Shown: in pieces, positions 1 to 11,389 of the stretch | Layout: every line of letters begins with the position of its first letter | How positions within the stretch are numbered: the stretch's first letter is position 1 | Assembly (NCBI GenBank): GCA_964036045.1 | Contig: OZ038381.1 | Coordinates: forward strand, 66,464,242-66,528,241 | DNA length: 64,000 nt | Direction of reading: 5' to 3' | DNA from: Eutreptiella sp. 'Long Island Sound 2002' | Taxonomy: Eukaryota > Euglenozoa > Euglenophyceae > Eutreptiales > Eutreptiaceae | Notes under the pieces: generated by a model | Told to the model about the DNA's origin: nothing | Databases searched by the model: none | What the model saw: only the letters and a program-made list of their open reading frames with translations | Program-made: the position numbers and the translations under genes

Positions 1-545
1 CCTCGGCCCCCTGCACCTCCATGGGCAGCCTCAGCACCGGTCCCCAGTACTCTCCCCTGACGTCCGCTGTGCGCATGGTCGCAGTCTGGAACGCCCATGC
101 CGTCATTGTCGGGACCAGCCATGGTACCTGCCCCCCGTTTTTGTGCATCTCCAGCACTGGTCCCTATGCCCTGCCCCCACCAGGATGTTGTCTCTCCGGA
201 ACATATCCGCATGGACATTGTACCACTGCCGCTCGTACTTTGTACCTTCCCCCTCGGCCCCTTGAGTCCCAGCGTCGCAAACAACAGTATGCCCGGACTG
301 GCCTTGTCTCCTTCTCCCCTGTCCAGCACCTTCTCCTGCACTGCCCCTGCCGCTCCCCCGTGTCTTGGTTTCTTTCTCCTGATCCCCCATTGTGCCACCA
401 ATTCTTTCCACAGCTTCTGCATTCGCCTTTCCCACCTGGCGCGGGTTTCTTGTCTTCTTGCTTGCCTCATCATCCATTTGTATACACCCCACTCCAGGAC
501 CCCTTGGTCTCTATAGAACTCCGTGTGATGCAGCTGTGCTTTCCA
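1..545 (-). pseudogene. LINE C-terminal tail, partial and frameshifted
   Basis: This is the minus-strand continuation of the LINE beyond the reverse transcriptase and it runs off the window. The preceding frame stops near 546. A different frame then reads a basic, Arg/Lys-rich helical segment (RARWERRMQKLWKEL, about 440-400), followed by Gly-rich sequence. In Dualen-like elements this part should hold RNase H and a restriction-like endonuclease with a CCHC knuckle. I see a CWRC tetrapeptide near 145-135, but no complete zinc knuckle and no PD-(D/E)XK signature. The assignment rests mainly on position. Confidence 0.35.
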
Positions 546-1970
546 TTACTCCTTCATATCCTTCCTGCGCACGTGCATCACCTCCAAACTCACTCCTTTC
601 TTCTTTACCCACCGTACGGTTCCTTGTGCCGCTCCTCCGAAGTCCGTGTTCAGAACCAGGACCGATCCACGCCTGTCGCACGTCCTGTTGGTCGCCAACA
701 TGTGCTCCTCCCCGGGCAACACCGCTTGTAGGACGCGCCACATGCGCTCCCTCTTCCCGGCCGCCAACGGGCATCGTCTGTGCCACACAAAGCAAGGGCC
801 CATGTTCTCTTCCTTCCGCACCTCTGCGACCGCATGGTAGCACACTCGGTGCACCACCTCCTCGTGATTGTGGCACATCTTGTTCAGCGTTCTTGCCGTA
901 CGTGCCCTGTACGCCTCTGCCGCTGGGGGCATCCCCTCCCCATAATACGCTGTCGGCGATCGCAACACATACCATTGTACCTCCGTTTGTATCCCCTCAT
1001 ACCCCCTGATGAGCCTCCGCACTTCCCCCTCCACCTCCTCCAGCTGCCCAACCCAGTACAGGAGGTGCATCCCCTGGTACCCTATCGCCGCATTGAATAC
1101 TGCTCGGAGGTAGTACAGGGTTATCTGCACCGACGGGGGGTGATTTCGGAGGACTACCATCATCGCCCTGAACCCCCTCAGCAGTTTTTCTAGTAGCCTG
1201 ATGCCTTCCACCTCCATGGCCTGCACATGTCGCAGCACCACCGCTTCCTCCGCCCTCTCCAGCCACGTCACCCCGTCTCCTACATCCAGCGCCATACCAC
1301 CCTCTCCACCCCTCCTCAGGAATGCCGACTTCTCCGCCATCCCGACCAGGTGGTTATCCCTCCCGTACCTCTGCATCAGGTCCTGCACCACCCGCTGTGC
1401 GTTTTTGTCTCGGGCCATGGGTACTACATCATCCACGTACGCCTGCGCCGGTGATGTGTGTGTCGCCCTCGCCAGCTGTGGATAATCCCGTGCTTTTCAA
1501 CTCATCAGTGGGAAGCATGGCTAGCATGTACAGGAGTGGGCCCTCCAGCCCGCCCTGTGGCTACCTGGGGTCACCCACTCCGTACAAACCTCCCCCGTGG
1601 CAACTGTGTACCTTCTTGTGCGTAGGTACTTCCCAACGAAGTCGCCGTGCGGGAGCTCTGATTGCCGCCATACCTCCTCTATGAGCCTGTGCGGCTTGCG
1701 GGGGAACGCCCCCTTCACGTCCTCGGACGCCATGAATGCCTCGAGGTCCGGATCATCCGGGTACCTGTCATACAGGAAACTTGCTTCCCGTGTGGACCTG
1801 CCCGGCACGGTACGCCACATGTTGTGCGGTATTATCTCTGCTGCATACAGCCTCTGCTGTATACTCCCGAAGACCACCATCGACACCTGCTTGGCCTCTG
1901 TGACGGCACAGCATATGGGCCTCCAGTTCTCCGGCCTGAGGGGATCCCCTTCCTTGTACAGGGCCCGCAC
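546..1970 (-). pseudogene. LINE reverse transcriptase, frameshifted
   Basis: This is the reverse transcriptase of a non-LTR retrotransposon, which would copy element RNA by target-primed reverse transcription. The fingers begin with PENWRPI (about 1935). Motif A is SEDVKGAF, with the catalytic Asp near 1721. The B-like motif PQGGLEGPLLYML (about 1560-1522) is reached only after a frameshift near 1560, because the first frame runs into a stop at 1521. The catalytic motif YVDD is intact at 1428-1439 and leads into a 296-codon open frame (1436-546) holding the thumb and a long helical C-terminal region. The catalytic residues survive but the reading frame does not. The AP endonuclease lies upstream on the same strand (3.6-3.0 kb). 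Family assignment as a LINE is firm; the clade is inferred. Confidence 0.85.
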
Positions 1971-1979
1971 CTGGCCCCC

Positions 1980-2864
1980 TCACTCCACTGGGGGCCTGCC
2001 TATGCCCAACACCTCCGTGATCCTCCCTGTCAGACCATCCAGTTCAGGCGCATCGAGCTTCTGGTACGCCTCCGCCACCAGCTCCTCCACCTCCGGGCTC
2101 TTTTTCCTCTTAACAGCTCGTACCACCCCCGTTATCTCCCCCAGTGTCACCCTGCTGCGGTGTATGGCCTCGCTTTGCTGCTCTGTGAACACCCTCAGCA
2201 ACGCTCGGAACATCCTCCGCGTGGTTTCGCTGAGCCCCTGCTGCCCCTGGCTGTGCTGTTCCCAGAAGCTCTTCGCCTCCTCCTCCAGCACCTCCTGTCT
2301 ATTGCCCGGTGCTCTGCCATCCCGCAGCCTCACCGCCCTGATCTCCTGCGGCCGTCCAGCCTCCGCGAGCTCCTGGATGTACCGCAGCGTTTTGTACGGT
2401 ACTGCTCTCTCCAAACACCATTCATGTTCTGCCACCACCTTCTGGTAAACGCTCTCATGCTCATTCTCCACTGCCCTCCTTGCCCCCTGCACCCTCATCT
2501 TCGCCCATGCCACCTCTTCCTGCCACACTGCACCCTCTGTCTGCGCCCTCGCCTCGACTTTCTCTTGCTGCCGCTTCCTCAGTGTGGCCACTACTCGTTG
2601 CAGCTTGGGCTGTGCCTGCGACTCTCCCACCTGTTTGCTAAACGCACACACGTTTGCCGCTCTCCTCATGGCTTGATGCACATGGCTCTCGGCCTCTTTT
2701 GGACATGCACTTGCTGCACCCACTGCTGCCACCTGTCGTCCCCCTTGTCCCGCCACCTCACCGGCGGCGGCAGATTGACCCCCTCCTCGTCTGACCCCTG
2801 CTCTTCCTCTTCTTCGTCTCCTGGTTCCCGCACCTTCACGTCCACCATCACCATCATAGGGCAA
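1980..2864 (-). pseudogene. LINE linker between endonuclease and reverse transcriptase
   Basis: This 294-codon open frame links the AP endonuclease to the RT. Its charged N-terminal half is rich in Arg, Glu and Gln. The C-terminal half carries LTLGEITGVVRAVKRKKSP followed by a predicted helix, which is the usual pre-RT segment of LINE ORF2 proteins (a variant of the 'I...LK..KSPGPDG' block). It stops at 1980, and the RT frame begins within about 10 bp. No separate enzymatic domain is visible. It makes sense only as part of the LINE polyprotein. Confidence 0.65.
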
Positions 2865-2989
2865 TGCCCTTTCCTGTCCTGCATTTTGTCTGGCCCCACC
2901 CTATACCCCGCCGTCCCCCCCCAGACCCACCTTGGGTCCGCATACACCGTGTCCATCCTTGACGGCGTGCTGCCTTCCGGCGCAGGGTA

Positions 2990-3596
2990 GTGTCAGGGGC
3001 CTGGCGCTCCGTTGTATGACACATCCTGTAGCCGCATTTCCTCCACAAACAGCCGCACTTCCCGGTCCACCTCTGTCTCCGCGCCTCTCCTCCGGGGATC
3101 GTAGTTGAAGTCCCCGACCATGATGACCGGTCCCCTCTCCAGCGCCCTAACATACTCAATCCTCAGCTGCGCCACATACTCCTTGACCCTCCTCCCAAGT
3201 TAGGACGTGGCACTTGATGACGACCACCTGCCCATGCTCAGTCGCCACATCATACACCGTCATTCTCCCTCTCGCACCCACCTTCTTGTCTTGTACGATG
3301 CTGAGGCCTCTGTGCACCAACAGCGGCACCCCTTGTGCCCACTCCTGCTGGTACTCTCGCCCCTCTTTGTCGTACATCTGCGTGCACACGACGTTGTCCT
3401 GCCCCTGCAGCCTTATCTCCTGGTACGCCACCACGTCCGGGCCGGCTTTGTGTAGCCTCATCTGATGCCACGCCGCTATGACCGCCCAATACAGTGCCGC
3501 CGGGTCGTTATGGGTGTACAACTTCATGCGTTGCCACCTTCCCTCCCCATCTTTCCGCACCCCTTCGTGTTCCATCGGGCGTCGCCCTTTTGCCAC
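2990..3596 (-). pseudogene. LINE AP-type endonuclease domain, frameshifted
   Basis: This domain would nick target DNA to prime reverse transcription. The first frame (3,596-3,156) holds PDVVAYQEIRL, the metal-binding Glu block of the exonuclease-endonuclease-phosphatase fold, and GRMTVYDVATEHGQVVVI. A frameshift near 3,175 is needed to reach the second block, GPVIMVGDFNYDP (GDFN near 3,115-3,104), the conserved D-x-N of the family. The catalytic SDH block near the C-terminus is not obvious. The spacing of the blocks fits APE domains of LINEs. The start is arbitrary, since the domain belongs to a longer polyprotein. Confidence 0.8.
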
Positions 3597-4106
3597 GGCC
3601 CTCTCTGCCGCGCCGTCGCCCGGGGCGAATCTTCGTCACCGCCGCCGCCATCCGCTTTGTTAATTGTCACTTCCTCTTCTTGTTCTTCCTCCGAGGCGAC
3701 AGCTCCTCACCTTCCAGCTCCCGTGCCTCCTGCTCCGGAACCAGCTGCCCCTGTATCTCCATCCCTCGTCGTAGTGGGCACACCCGTAATCTCTCCACCG
3801 GGTACGGCAGTCTCTCCTCGTCCTCCTCCCCCTGCTCCCACTGCACGATGGCCGCCTTTGTCTAATGCCCGTGCCTTTCTGCTGTGCGATCATCTCCTCC
3901 ACCCTCCCCACATACATCGTCCACTTCCCACGCACTTTGTGCGGACCATAGAGTGTCACCCCTTCCCCCACTGTTCCTGGCTCCTTGCTCCCTTCCTCTC
4001 CGTATCTGACGCCCCTCGCTCTCTTCCTCCTTGGCCTCCCATCGCCGTCCCCTTGCTGTAGCCTCTCTGGTGGCTCCTTGTAAAACTTTACCTACGGCTC
4101 AAATCC
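3597..4106 (-). pseudogene. LINE region upstream of the endonuclease
   Basis: One minus frame from 4,106 reads GFEP, a TAG stop, VKFYKEPPERLQQ and then a basic stretch leading to GVTLYGPHKVRGKWTMYVG (about 3,970-3,910) and VEEMIAQQK. Beyond about 3,880 the frame shifts into Gly/Ala-rich linker. No known domain is recognised. Joining this part to the LINE fragment that ends at 37,139 leaves the same frame open across the point (EEEDQ followed by EGFEP). That fits a LINE interrupted here by element H. Confidence 0.45.
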
Positions 4107-4416
4107 TGCTGATCCGGGGCTACAATCTCCGGGTTGACCCTCTCCAAACCCATGGGGCCTCCTCCCTTGCACATAAGCGTACTACAAGAAGAGGACCACT
4201 CACATCCACTCATACTCAGTGAGCATCCATCGGGATTGCACAATCGGAGCAATCCCTTTGAGGTCTAAGAAACAAAGGAAAGGAAGCATGTACAAATGGT
4301 CATAGGAACATGTAAATCCTCCAAACAATGTCCCGGTTAGGGTAAGGTGCAGTGATCAACATAAGTCACAAACGAAGAGGCATCAAGGCAGGAGCAGGGG
4401 CAACAAAGGGAGTCCA
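4107..4416 (-). repeat. Element H 3' LTR, part 1 (distal end)
   Basis: This segment matches 34,952-35,260 closely (shared landmarks: ACCCTCTCCAAACCCATG, ACTCACATCCACTCATACTC, AGTCACAAACGAAGAGGCAT). It begins TGCTG on the plus strand, so the minus-strand LTR ends in CAGCA, giving the TG...CA ends of an LTR together with the other edge. The repeat is broken at 4,416 by element 1 and resumes at 26,671. Confidence 0.7.
4412..4416. repeat. Target-site duplication GTCCA, left copy
   Basis: GTCCA directly precedes element 1. The same five bases follow its other LTR at 26,671-26,675. The empty site in the other H LTR reads GCCCA at 35,256-35,260. Confidence 0.85.
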
Positions 4417-5158
4417 AGAAAGAGGTTCTGATATCCCTTGCTTGTTGTTGATATTGAAAACCTTGATTGCTCTTCAAAAGATGTTTCCCCAAAACTGCAA
4501 AAAGGTAAAGTCCACGAACAAGGAACACCACAAAAAGGATCAAAGTCAGAATTGTGATAGTATTTCTCCAAATCAAAGCATTGTAAGCAAAGAGGGGCTG
4601 CATATAGACAAGTGAGGAATCAAATATGCAGCTCAAATGGTTTTATAAACAAAACAAATGTTTTTATGTGAACACTGGCATGGCTCAGGCCTCCAAGATA
4701 GCACCAGGCACTTCATGTGCACTCCTTTGGATAAAATGGAGTTGGTTAGGAATCTGGGGCATAGGAGTTAGGCCAGACACAGGATATGGCTTGGCCAAGT
4801 AACTGAATTCAGAAACAGTTACAAAGTAGAACCACAATGAGTAGTAGAAACCTTTGAGTATAGGGGTCCTGAGGTGGGAGACCACTAGGCTTAACCTACA
4901 AGGACCAAGGCATGAAGTGCCTATTTTGTTTCGGTATAACCTCCATGAGGGATGATACCTCCGCTCCCTTGAGTGGTAGGGGTGAACTTCATGGGTGGGC
5001 TAGGGTTGTAACCCTAGTTGCTGAGAAAGTGTACTTGAAGCTTCATAAGAGAAACAAAAATCTTTAAGTGTTAGTCCCAGTACTTCCTTAGGCAAAAAAG
5101 GGGGCTGTAGCCTGGATCACGTACCCGAAGAAAGACATGGTAGTGACTTTTCCTTACT
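4417..5158 (-). repeat. Element 1 3' LTR (742 bp)
   Basis: This direct repeat matches 25,929-26,670 and has the same length. On the minus strand it runs AGTAAGG...CTTTCT, so the terminal dinucleotides are AG/CT, not the usual TG/CA. The purine tract expected just upstream on the minus strand (plus 5,159-5,180) is weak. Confidence 0.9.
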
Positions 5159-8070
5159 CTACCCTGGAGTACTAGTTAGCTAAGCTAGTAGGACCAAGGA
5201 AAAAGGCTCAAATTACCCTGTAATTACCTCAGAAAATGGTGTAAACCTTCAAAAAACCTCCTCATCAGTCCATAGAAGCTGTTCAGACTGCTGATACCCT
5301 TTAGGAACAGCGTGATGTGCCGTGAATGATGTCCCTTCGAAGGGGCATTCCTCAAAAGTAGCTGGCGTGAGCGTAAACCTTTGGAAACACAGTTTTGGGG
5401 GCAGTGGGGTTTGAACCCATGACCTCCCCCCTAGAGTCTGCATTGCTACCCACTAGGGTATGATCGAACGCTCTAATGCGGACGGTCATCGCCGTATAAA
5501 CAGCGTATTTCAGTAATTGTCCTGACCAACGGCCAGGGCGGAGCAATACTCCTGATGGAGCACACAAAACCCAAGGAGCTGGAAAAAATAGAAATAAGGG
5601 CCAACAGGGAGTGAATCCTGTGGCTTAGCGAGAGGTTGAGCGACCTAACAAGTCAAATAGCTAAAAAGTGACAATAAGACGTTAGAAATCGTCGTTTACA
5701 GGCCCAAACTCGAAGTCGCAGACAGGCGCAACAGAGCCGCCCCCAGAAAAGGGGTTAACGGCACCACAAGGCACTCGAGTAGAGAGGTGTGAGCCATGCC
5801 TTGATAGTGAGAAACCAAAAATTCGTGCATGGTTGCGTCAAAACTTTTATAAAACATAGGGACAAACCTCAAAAAATCAAACAAAAAGAGGAGCAGACGA
5901 AAAATTCGTCTCTCAGTTATGCCAGTGTCATGACACACGTATGCATTGTTTTCCTCATGGTTGTTTCGTTAAAACGTTAGGGTTGTCCCCGTCGTGTTCC
6001 TGGAGGGTTGGGCGTCTCCTGCATTCCCCCTGCACAGGTAAAAACAAGGTTAAAAGGTATGCTCGACAAATGGTGCACGTAGTGCGCACGTAGGGTTGGA
6101 GAAGAGGAAGTGCTCGCGATGCATGTGCCAGATTCAAACATACACACGTTGCCACGCTTCCTTGTGCATGCACCCACCTCTCCTTCTCTTCACAGCTTCA
6201 GAGGAGAAGTGTGTGCTCGTGTTTGCGTCGTTTGTGCGTTAAGGTAGGGTTGTTTAAGACGCTTAGGCTTGTTTTGCGTTGTGCCGTCGTCTCTCATTCG
6301 CCATCCCCTGTTCTCCTTTCCGCAGATGACAAAACAGGCAAAACAGGAGGAATCGTGCATGCCACACGATGCAACTAAACGCTTAGGGTCGTTCATAACT
6401 CGCAATAGGGTTGTTGAAACGCGTAGGTTTGTTTTGCTTTCGCTTCCCTTCGGCATTCACACGATGCATGGTGAGTAAGGTAGGTAAGCCCAGGAGGAGC
6501 TCACCTCCTGGTTGAGTCAGTGTGATTATAGTGGTTAAGGCTTCGCCTCCGTTCCCTGCATGCGTGCACACGATGCATTAAAGGGTTTTGACAGTAGGCC
6601 ACGCGCCGTGCACGCGGTATGAACCCTTGCCAGGTTACCCAGGGCTTCGCCCTATGTTCCATAAGGGAACAGGCGAGGTCCTTAAGCTTGCTTGCTTGAA
6701 ACTCGGTTCAGGAACAGTGTATTATAGGGCACACTAAGAAGCGTATAATACGTGGAGTGTGTCCTGGTTCCTCCGTCTTCAACCCAGTCCATTGGCCTCT
6801 GTTGTACGGGTGGAAGAGGTACAGGGTGATTGATGCACGCAGCAGCTGTCTTCGACGGCTATTCAATTTTTCTGCCCCAGCTAAACAGGGGCGCGGATCA
6901 CAAACAGACAAATGGGAATATGGAACGTAATGGCCGAGATCAACACTTACTACACGCCTTGCACACGGCACTCCTTCCCTCTGAGCCCTGGCAGAGAAAC
7001 GCGCGAGGGCGTCTCTGCCAGGCCACAGTCCCTTATTGGCACTGTGTTCGCTTGTCATTTCACAGGGGGGCCATTAGGGCTCATGTGACCTTTGCGGTCG
7101 CAACGCCCAGTAGAGTGTGGGTGTAGGAGTGGTAGTCCTGCGTGGGGGCTTGAGCTAGTTGCAGTAGCGCTCGCCCACCAGGATGGTGCCACTGTAGGGT
7201 GTGTACGACCTGTAGTGCGTGTGTCACTGTCCTGCCCGTCTTCTGCAATTTTAGCAGGGTTGGTGGGCTGTGGCAGTGGTTAGGTCAGCGTTTTGGCCAC
7301 TTAGCAAAATGGCGTTTTCATGCCTTCATAGCTTTGGGCCACCCCTCCCTTTAGTAGTCAGGTAGGTAGGAAAAACCATACCTGGATTCGTACGCTGGGT
7401 ATGCCCCCAAGGTTTGGCGCCAGCACAGAATTTGGGCGCTTAGGGGAGGGGAGACCCGGGGCATACCCTGTGGCATCAATAAGACAACCCTCCAGGTTTA
7501 GCAAGCGTGCAGACTTGGGTATGATTAGGACACCACTTCAGTAACTTGCTCTTAGGACGTCAGGCATAGCACACTCACACATACCTAGGCAGACATGTAT
7601 AGCGACCAGGTTAGGAAGGGTAGAACCCCATGGGTGTGGACCAGTTAGGGGTCCTAACTTTGGGCACGCTTGTCCCGAGGGAGGTTGTACACACCTTGCT
7701 TGTCATTCCCCCCTGGTCATTAGCATAGTTAGCCAGCGTTCATCGTTGGCTCCCCAAGGTCATAACATCAGGGCAGGTCCCATGGCACACATGATTAACC
7801 AGGCAATCACTCGCTCGTTGGCTGCAAACCTGATAAGCGGCCATCTGGCTCACGCTGGTAACCATAGGCATGGGACTGCAGGGCACAGCCACAGTTGGTG
7901 CAGTGCTCAGAGAGCAGCGGTCTGGGCAAAACCAATGGCCTTCGGCCAGGGGGTGGTTGCCACGGGGGGCTACCGGTCCTGTCCTGCGATGCAATGCAGG
8001 GCAACTGTGACAACTGCTATTACACAAATACAGATCCGTCTGCACCAGAGTGCTCACCGACACTGGGAGG
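5159..8070. other. Element 1 3' non-coding region (2.9 kb)
   Basis: The region lies between the end of the pol frame (8,071) and the 3' LTR. No frame has protein-like character, and open frames are short on both strands. It holds a tRNA-like B-box remnant at 5,390-5,475. Near 6,225-6,290 and 6,370-6,435 there is a pair of similar segments (AAGGTAGGGTTGTTTAAGACGC and AATAGGGTTGTTGAAACGC). A 3' leader this long is unusual for a Ty3 element and may contain a further undetected insertion. Confidence 0.6.
5390..5475 (-). other. tRNA-like B-box remnant (possible SINE head)
   Basis: On the minus strand, GGTCATGGGTTCAAACCCCA has the form of a T-arm with a pol III B box (GGTTCAAACC). It is preceded by TAGAGCGTTCGA, which resembles a D-arm end. 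No matching 5' acceptor strand can be paired with the 3' TGCCCCCA, so this is not a functional tRNA. A tRNA-derived SINE fragment is the likeliest reading. Confidence 0.3.
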
Positions 8071-8916
8071 TTAGTTCCTCTTCTTACGCTGGGACAGGGT
8101 CTCAGCACGGGTTAGCAACTGTCCCTCGTTGTTCTCAACGAGGTAGGAACGAAAGATGGGGTTGATACTCCCATCTGGCTGTATGAAGGCTGACATGGGC
8201 TCCCAGGTAGCCTCTGATAGCCCAGAGCCATCCCACAGGGTCAAAACCTTCCAGCCCTGTTTATACTCAAGGCGTGCAATACCTGCAACGACGTAGTAGC
8301 CATTGACTGCCATTATCTTGGCAGTCATCTCCTCGAGTTCGTCTGCCTCCTCAGGGGTGGCAGCTTTCTCTAGGTCGATACGCTCGAACTCACAGTCAGG
8401 CAAGCGCCACTCATCCCACGATAGTTCATCAGGGGAGTGGTAGTATCTGAGCTGCTTAGGAGCACACTGCAGCTCCCCAGCTAGACGGGGGCTGCACCTC
8501 ACATGGATCCTGGATCCATCTATCCTGATAATACGATAGGGCCCAAAGTAGGGGTCCTGCAAACAGTTGCGGGGCCATGTGGGCAATCGTGAGTGGTTTA
8601 CAAGCACCAGGTCTCCTACCTTGAAACTGGCAGGACGTCTCGTGCGGTTATGCCGGGTTAGTTCACGTTCTTGAACGCGTTTCGGGTTAGCTCTGGCCCT
8701 GTTAGCCAGGTCCTGCCAGTGCTCCAGCCAGCCCCCACCTGGGCTCTTATAGTCCTCGGGGAAAGGGGTTTTAAAAAACCACGCAGGACGCCCCCCATTG
8801 AACAGTTCGTGGGGGGTATAGCCCGTTGAAGAACTCCCTTGAGAGTTCATGGCCAGAACGGCCCAGGGCAACAGGCGTACCCAATCTTTGGTGGGCTCTG
8901 TTTCATCAGAATCCAC
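8071..8916 (-). pseudogene. Element 1 integrase C-terminus with chromodomain
   Basis: This is the C-terminal part of the integrase of a chromovirus. The frame begins after the catalytic core. Residues around 85-125 form the SH3-like GPY region (KVGDLVLVNHSRLP, then DPYFGPYRIIRIDGSRIHV). Residues about 205-262 form a chromodomain (YYVVAGIARLEYKQGWKVL, then LWDG and EATWEPMSAF), which would direct insertion by binding histone marks. The last residues are basic (SQRKKRN). The frame is open for 281 codons but is cut from the catalytic core by a deletion and frameshift near 8,920-9,010. Confidence 0.85.
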
Positions 8917-9409
8917 AGATTCTGCTCCACCACACGATTCTGTCTCTCACAAAGAGGGTTAGACGTGTGCGTGTAAGGTACACCTGTGGTTACCTGGACG
9001 TTCAGGGCGTCCAGCACTCGCTTGTACCAACCTTAGGCGCCCCATAGGGCTCAAACCACTCCTCCACCAGGATCTTCACAGTCTGCTCTCCTGTGATCTT
9101 CTTGTTGCAGCGGAAAGCACGTGTGAAGCGGGTTAGACCACAGGTGACCACCAAACAACTATCATACCAACCAAACTTGAGCAGACCGTGGATGAAATCC
9201 GCGTACAACAGGGAGTTAGCACAGTAGGGTATGGGGAGACTGGAGACCAGTCCTCTGTCACGTGAGTCGCTCTGTTTGCTGGCGTGACAGTCACAGAGGT
9301 CCACTATGGACTGCATACGGGCACGTAGTTCAGACTTGGTTAGTCGGCAGTAGAAACGTTCACTGAAGAAAGCAGCAGACCGGTTTGGCCAACGCTTCAG
9401 AGCTCTCAC
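8917..9409 (-). pseudogene. Element 1 integrase core, internally deleted
   Basis: The frame 9,409-9,002 holds ERFYCRLTKSELRARMQ, CDCHASKQSD and the core strand with the first catalytic Asp (LLYADFIHGL). It ends at GAPK, followed by out-of-frame sequence. The segment that should carry the second catalytic Asp is missing. The next recognisable block, WYKRVLDALNVQV and CERQNRVVEQ with the catalytic Glu, lies in another frame near 9,030-8,930. Upstream, the N-terminal HHCC zinc-binding part and most of the link to RNase H are also deleted, since the RNase H stop is only about 20 bp away. The enzyme cannot be active. Confidence 0.8.
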
Positions 9410-9429
9410 CTAAGAGGGCGTCGAAGTTA

Positions 9430-9936
9430 TTACGAGATATAGTCAGCCATCTCGTTCTTTATACCTGGTATATGATGGACGGTCAACCTGAACTGACTCA
9501 GGTATGTCCACCATTGTTTTAGTTTCGCTTTTTCAGGAGGCGGGCCCTTCTGAAATGTCTTCACGGGCTCTTGGTCACAGAGCCATACAACAGGGTTAGT
9601 ACCTAGACGACGGGATTGGGAAGAGAGCACAAGCATCCCAGCCAGGAGCTCCTGGTGGTAGGTACTGTAGTCCGATCGTGCTTGATTCCACTTCCAGTTC
9701 CAGTGCCCCAGAGGCACCAGACGCCATTCATTGGCGTTATAGTCATGCTTCAGGGTTTCATTGCGGTTCAGACCTGAGGTGTGAAAGTGGCAGTGCGACA
9801 ACTCATTGGGGTTAAGCTCCTGCCACTGGTATAGGGTACCACCCCCCCCTACGTCACACGCATCCGTGACGAGTATTTTCTCGCCCTTAGGTAGGGGCAC
9901 CCCCAGGCAGTTGGTGGAAGACATTTTCCTCTTCAA
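9430..9936 (-). pseudogene. Element 1 RNase H domain
   Basis: This domain would degrade the RNA strand of the RNA-DNA hybrid. The Ty3-type order is visible: VTDACDVGGGGTLYQW (Asp at residue 25), STYHQELLAGMLVL (Glu 96) and WLCDQEPVKTF (Asp 121), followed by the tether LTVHHIPGIKNEMADYIS. All three acidic residues are kept. The frame is separated from the RT by a frameshift near 10,030 and closes with a stop at 9,430. Confidence 0.85.
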
Positions 9937-10001
9937 CTCCGGGAAACAGGCCTCCTCCTTGTCGGTCCACCGCCAAGGATTGATCTTCTTTATAAGGTCA
10001 G

Positions 10002-10640
10002 TCAGCGGGGCTGATGAATACGTAAAATTGTGGATATGGCGTCGATAATATTGCAGGCGCCAAAAAAACTCCGCACATCGTGTAGACCCTTCTTAGGGTC
10101 GTCACGTATCTGCATGTCCTGTAGGGGCTGCATCTTACACGCGGCTGGTTTCCACCAGCCATACCCCACGTCAAACCCTAGGTACTCCATCTCCTCTCGC
10201 ATAAACTCACACTTCTCGAGTTTGAAGCGGAGATGGTTTTCCTGACACACGATGAAAAACTCTTGCAGGAGGAGGATATGATCCTCTTTGGTATTAGTAC
10301 CCAGGCTCACGTTGTCGATGTGGGGCTCCATCTCAGCCCCGCGGGAAACCAGTCCCTGCACAAGGGGTCTGCGTCGCAAGATATATAGGATTTTGTTCAT
10401 CACCTCCTGAAAGAGAGCAGGGGCATTGGCGACACCAAAGGGCATGACCTTCCAGCGGAAGACACGGCCCTTAGGGGTTACAAAGGCGAGCAGTTCCTGG
10501 GATGCTCGGGTTAGGTCTACTTGCCAGGAGCCACTGCGCTTGTCCATCTTGGTTTTGAATCAACACTTAGCGATTCTCTCCAGGGTGTTCTCCATGTTGG
10601 GGATACTCCCTGAGTGGTTCTGGGTCTTTTTTTGACCTCT
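10002..10640 (-). pseudogene. Element 1 RT palm, catalytic Asp changed to Asn
   Basis: Ty3-type RT palm. WQVDLTRASQELLAFVTPKG (motif A) and KVMPFGVANAPALFQEVM (motif B) are intact. The catalytic motif, normally x-x-DD, reads HIDN (residues 76-79; AAC codon near 10,313), so the second metal-binding Asp is lost. The frame is entered from the finger region through a frameshift near 10,635 and crosses an in-frame stop near 10,560, just before MDKRSG. It leaves the true frame near 10,035. Confidence 0.9.
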
Positions 10641-11386
10641 CCATGGTCAACGACCAAGCGCATAGCAGTGGACCCAGGTTCAGCAACCAGAAAACAAGGG
10701 CTACAATGGCTCGGGTAGTCCCCGTGCTTATACTCCTCGACGAGGCCAGCATCTATACACTCTTGGATCTGGCGTTCGATTTTGTCGATTTGGTCTTGTG
10801 GGGCGGGGTATGGACGCCGGCTCACTACCGACCCTTCAAACTGTGGTTTGAGTTTGAGGTCAATCTGGACCAGTTTCTTAGAAGCCTCGGGTGGGGGCAA
10901 TGCTCCAAAAACCTCCTGATACTTGTGGATGAGCTTAGTGAGACGGGTGTCGAGATTCATTCTCCTCACTTTCTCAGAACGTTCCTCCTCAGCGCGGAGG
11001 TTACTCTTCCCTTTATCCTGCTTTTTTATACGCCCCACCGTTTCGGGGGGCAACTCATCCTCCCAGTCCTGGTGTTCCTGGGCATAGTGGAGGGAGTATA
11101 CCAGACGGGTCTCAGGATCGGGGAGAGTGATCTCTTCATCATCCTCCTCAGAGCAAATAGAGGTTTTCAAGGTCCTCTTGAGGGGGTCCAGGCGGGTCTG
11201 TCGCTCGATACCCTCAGCCTTAGCCAACAGGACCTGCTGTAGTTCCCGCAAGTCATACCAAGAGACGGGCATGTTATTGGGTGAGGGTTTAGCGCCAGGT
11301 ACCTGACCTGAGGGGCCATCAGTGGCCCTCATAGAGAACACGGTGTGATCATTAGACCCAACAGGGGCGAACTCGCCGAGATCCAC
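10517..11386 (-). pseudogene. Element 1 pre-RT region and RT fingers
   Basis: This 289-codon frame covers an acidic linker (ICSEEDDEEITLPDPETRLVY) and then the start of RT: LIHKYQEVFGALPPPEAS, PYPAPQDQIDKIERQIQE, AGLVEEYKHGDYPSHCSPCF and MRLVVDHGEV. These are the classical Ty3 fingers. After about 10,640 the protein runs out of frame. It is in the same frame as the ORF ending at 11,390, separated from it only by one stop. Confidence 0.85.
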
Positions 11387-11389
11387 CTC

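Noticed and set aside
4417-5158. LTR with TG/CA ends
   Set aside because: The target duplication, primer-binding site and equal lengths place the ends at AG/CT. No alternative TG/CA pair fits both copies.
7746-8165. 139-codon plus-strand frame opposite the end of element 1 pol
   Set aside because: It overlaps the chromodomain ORF on the other strand, has no protein-like pattern and no support.
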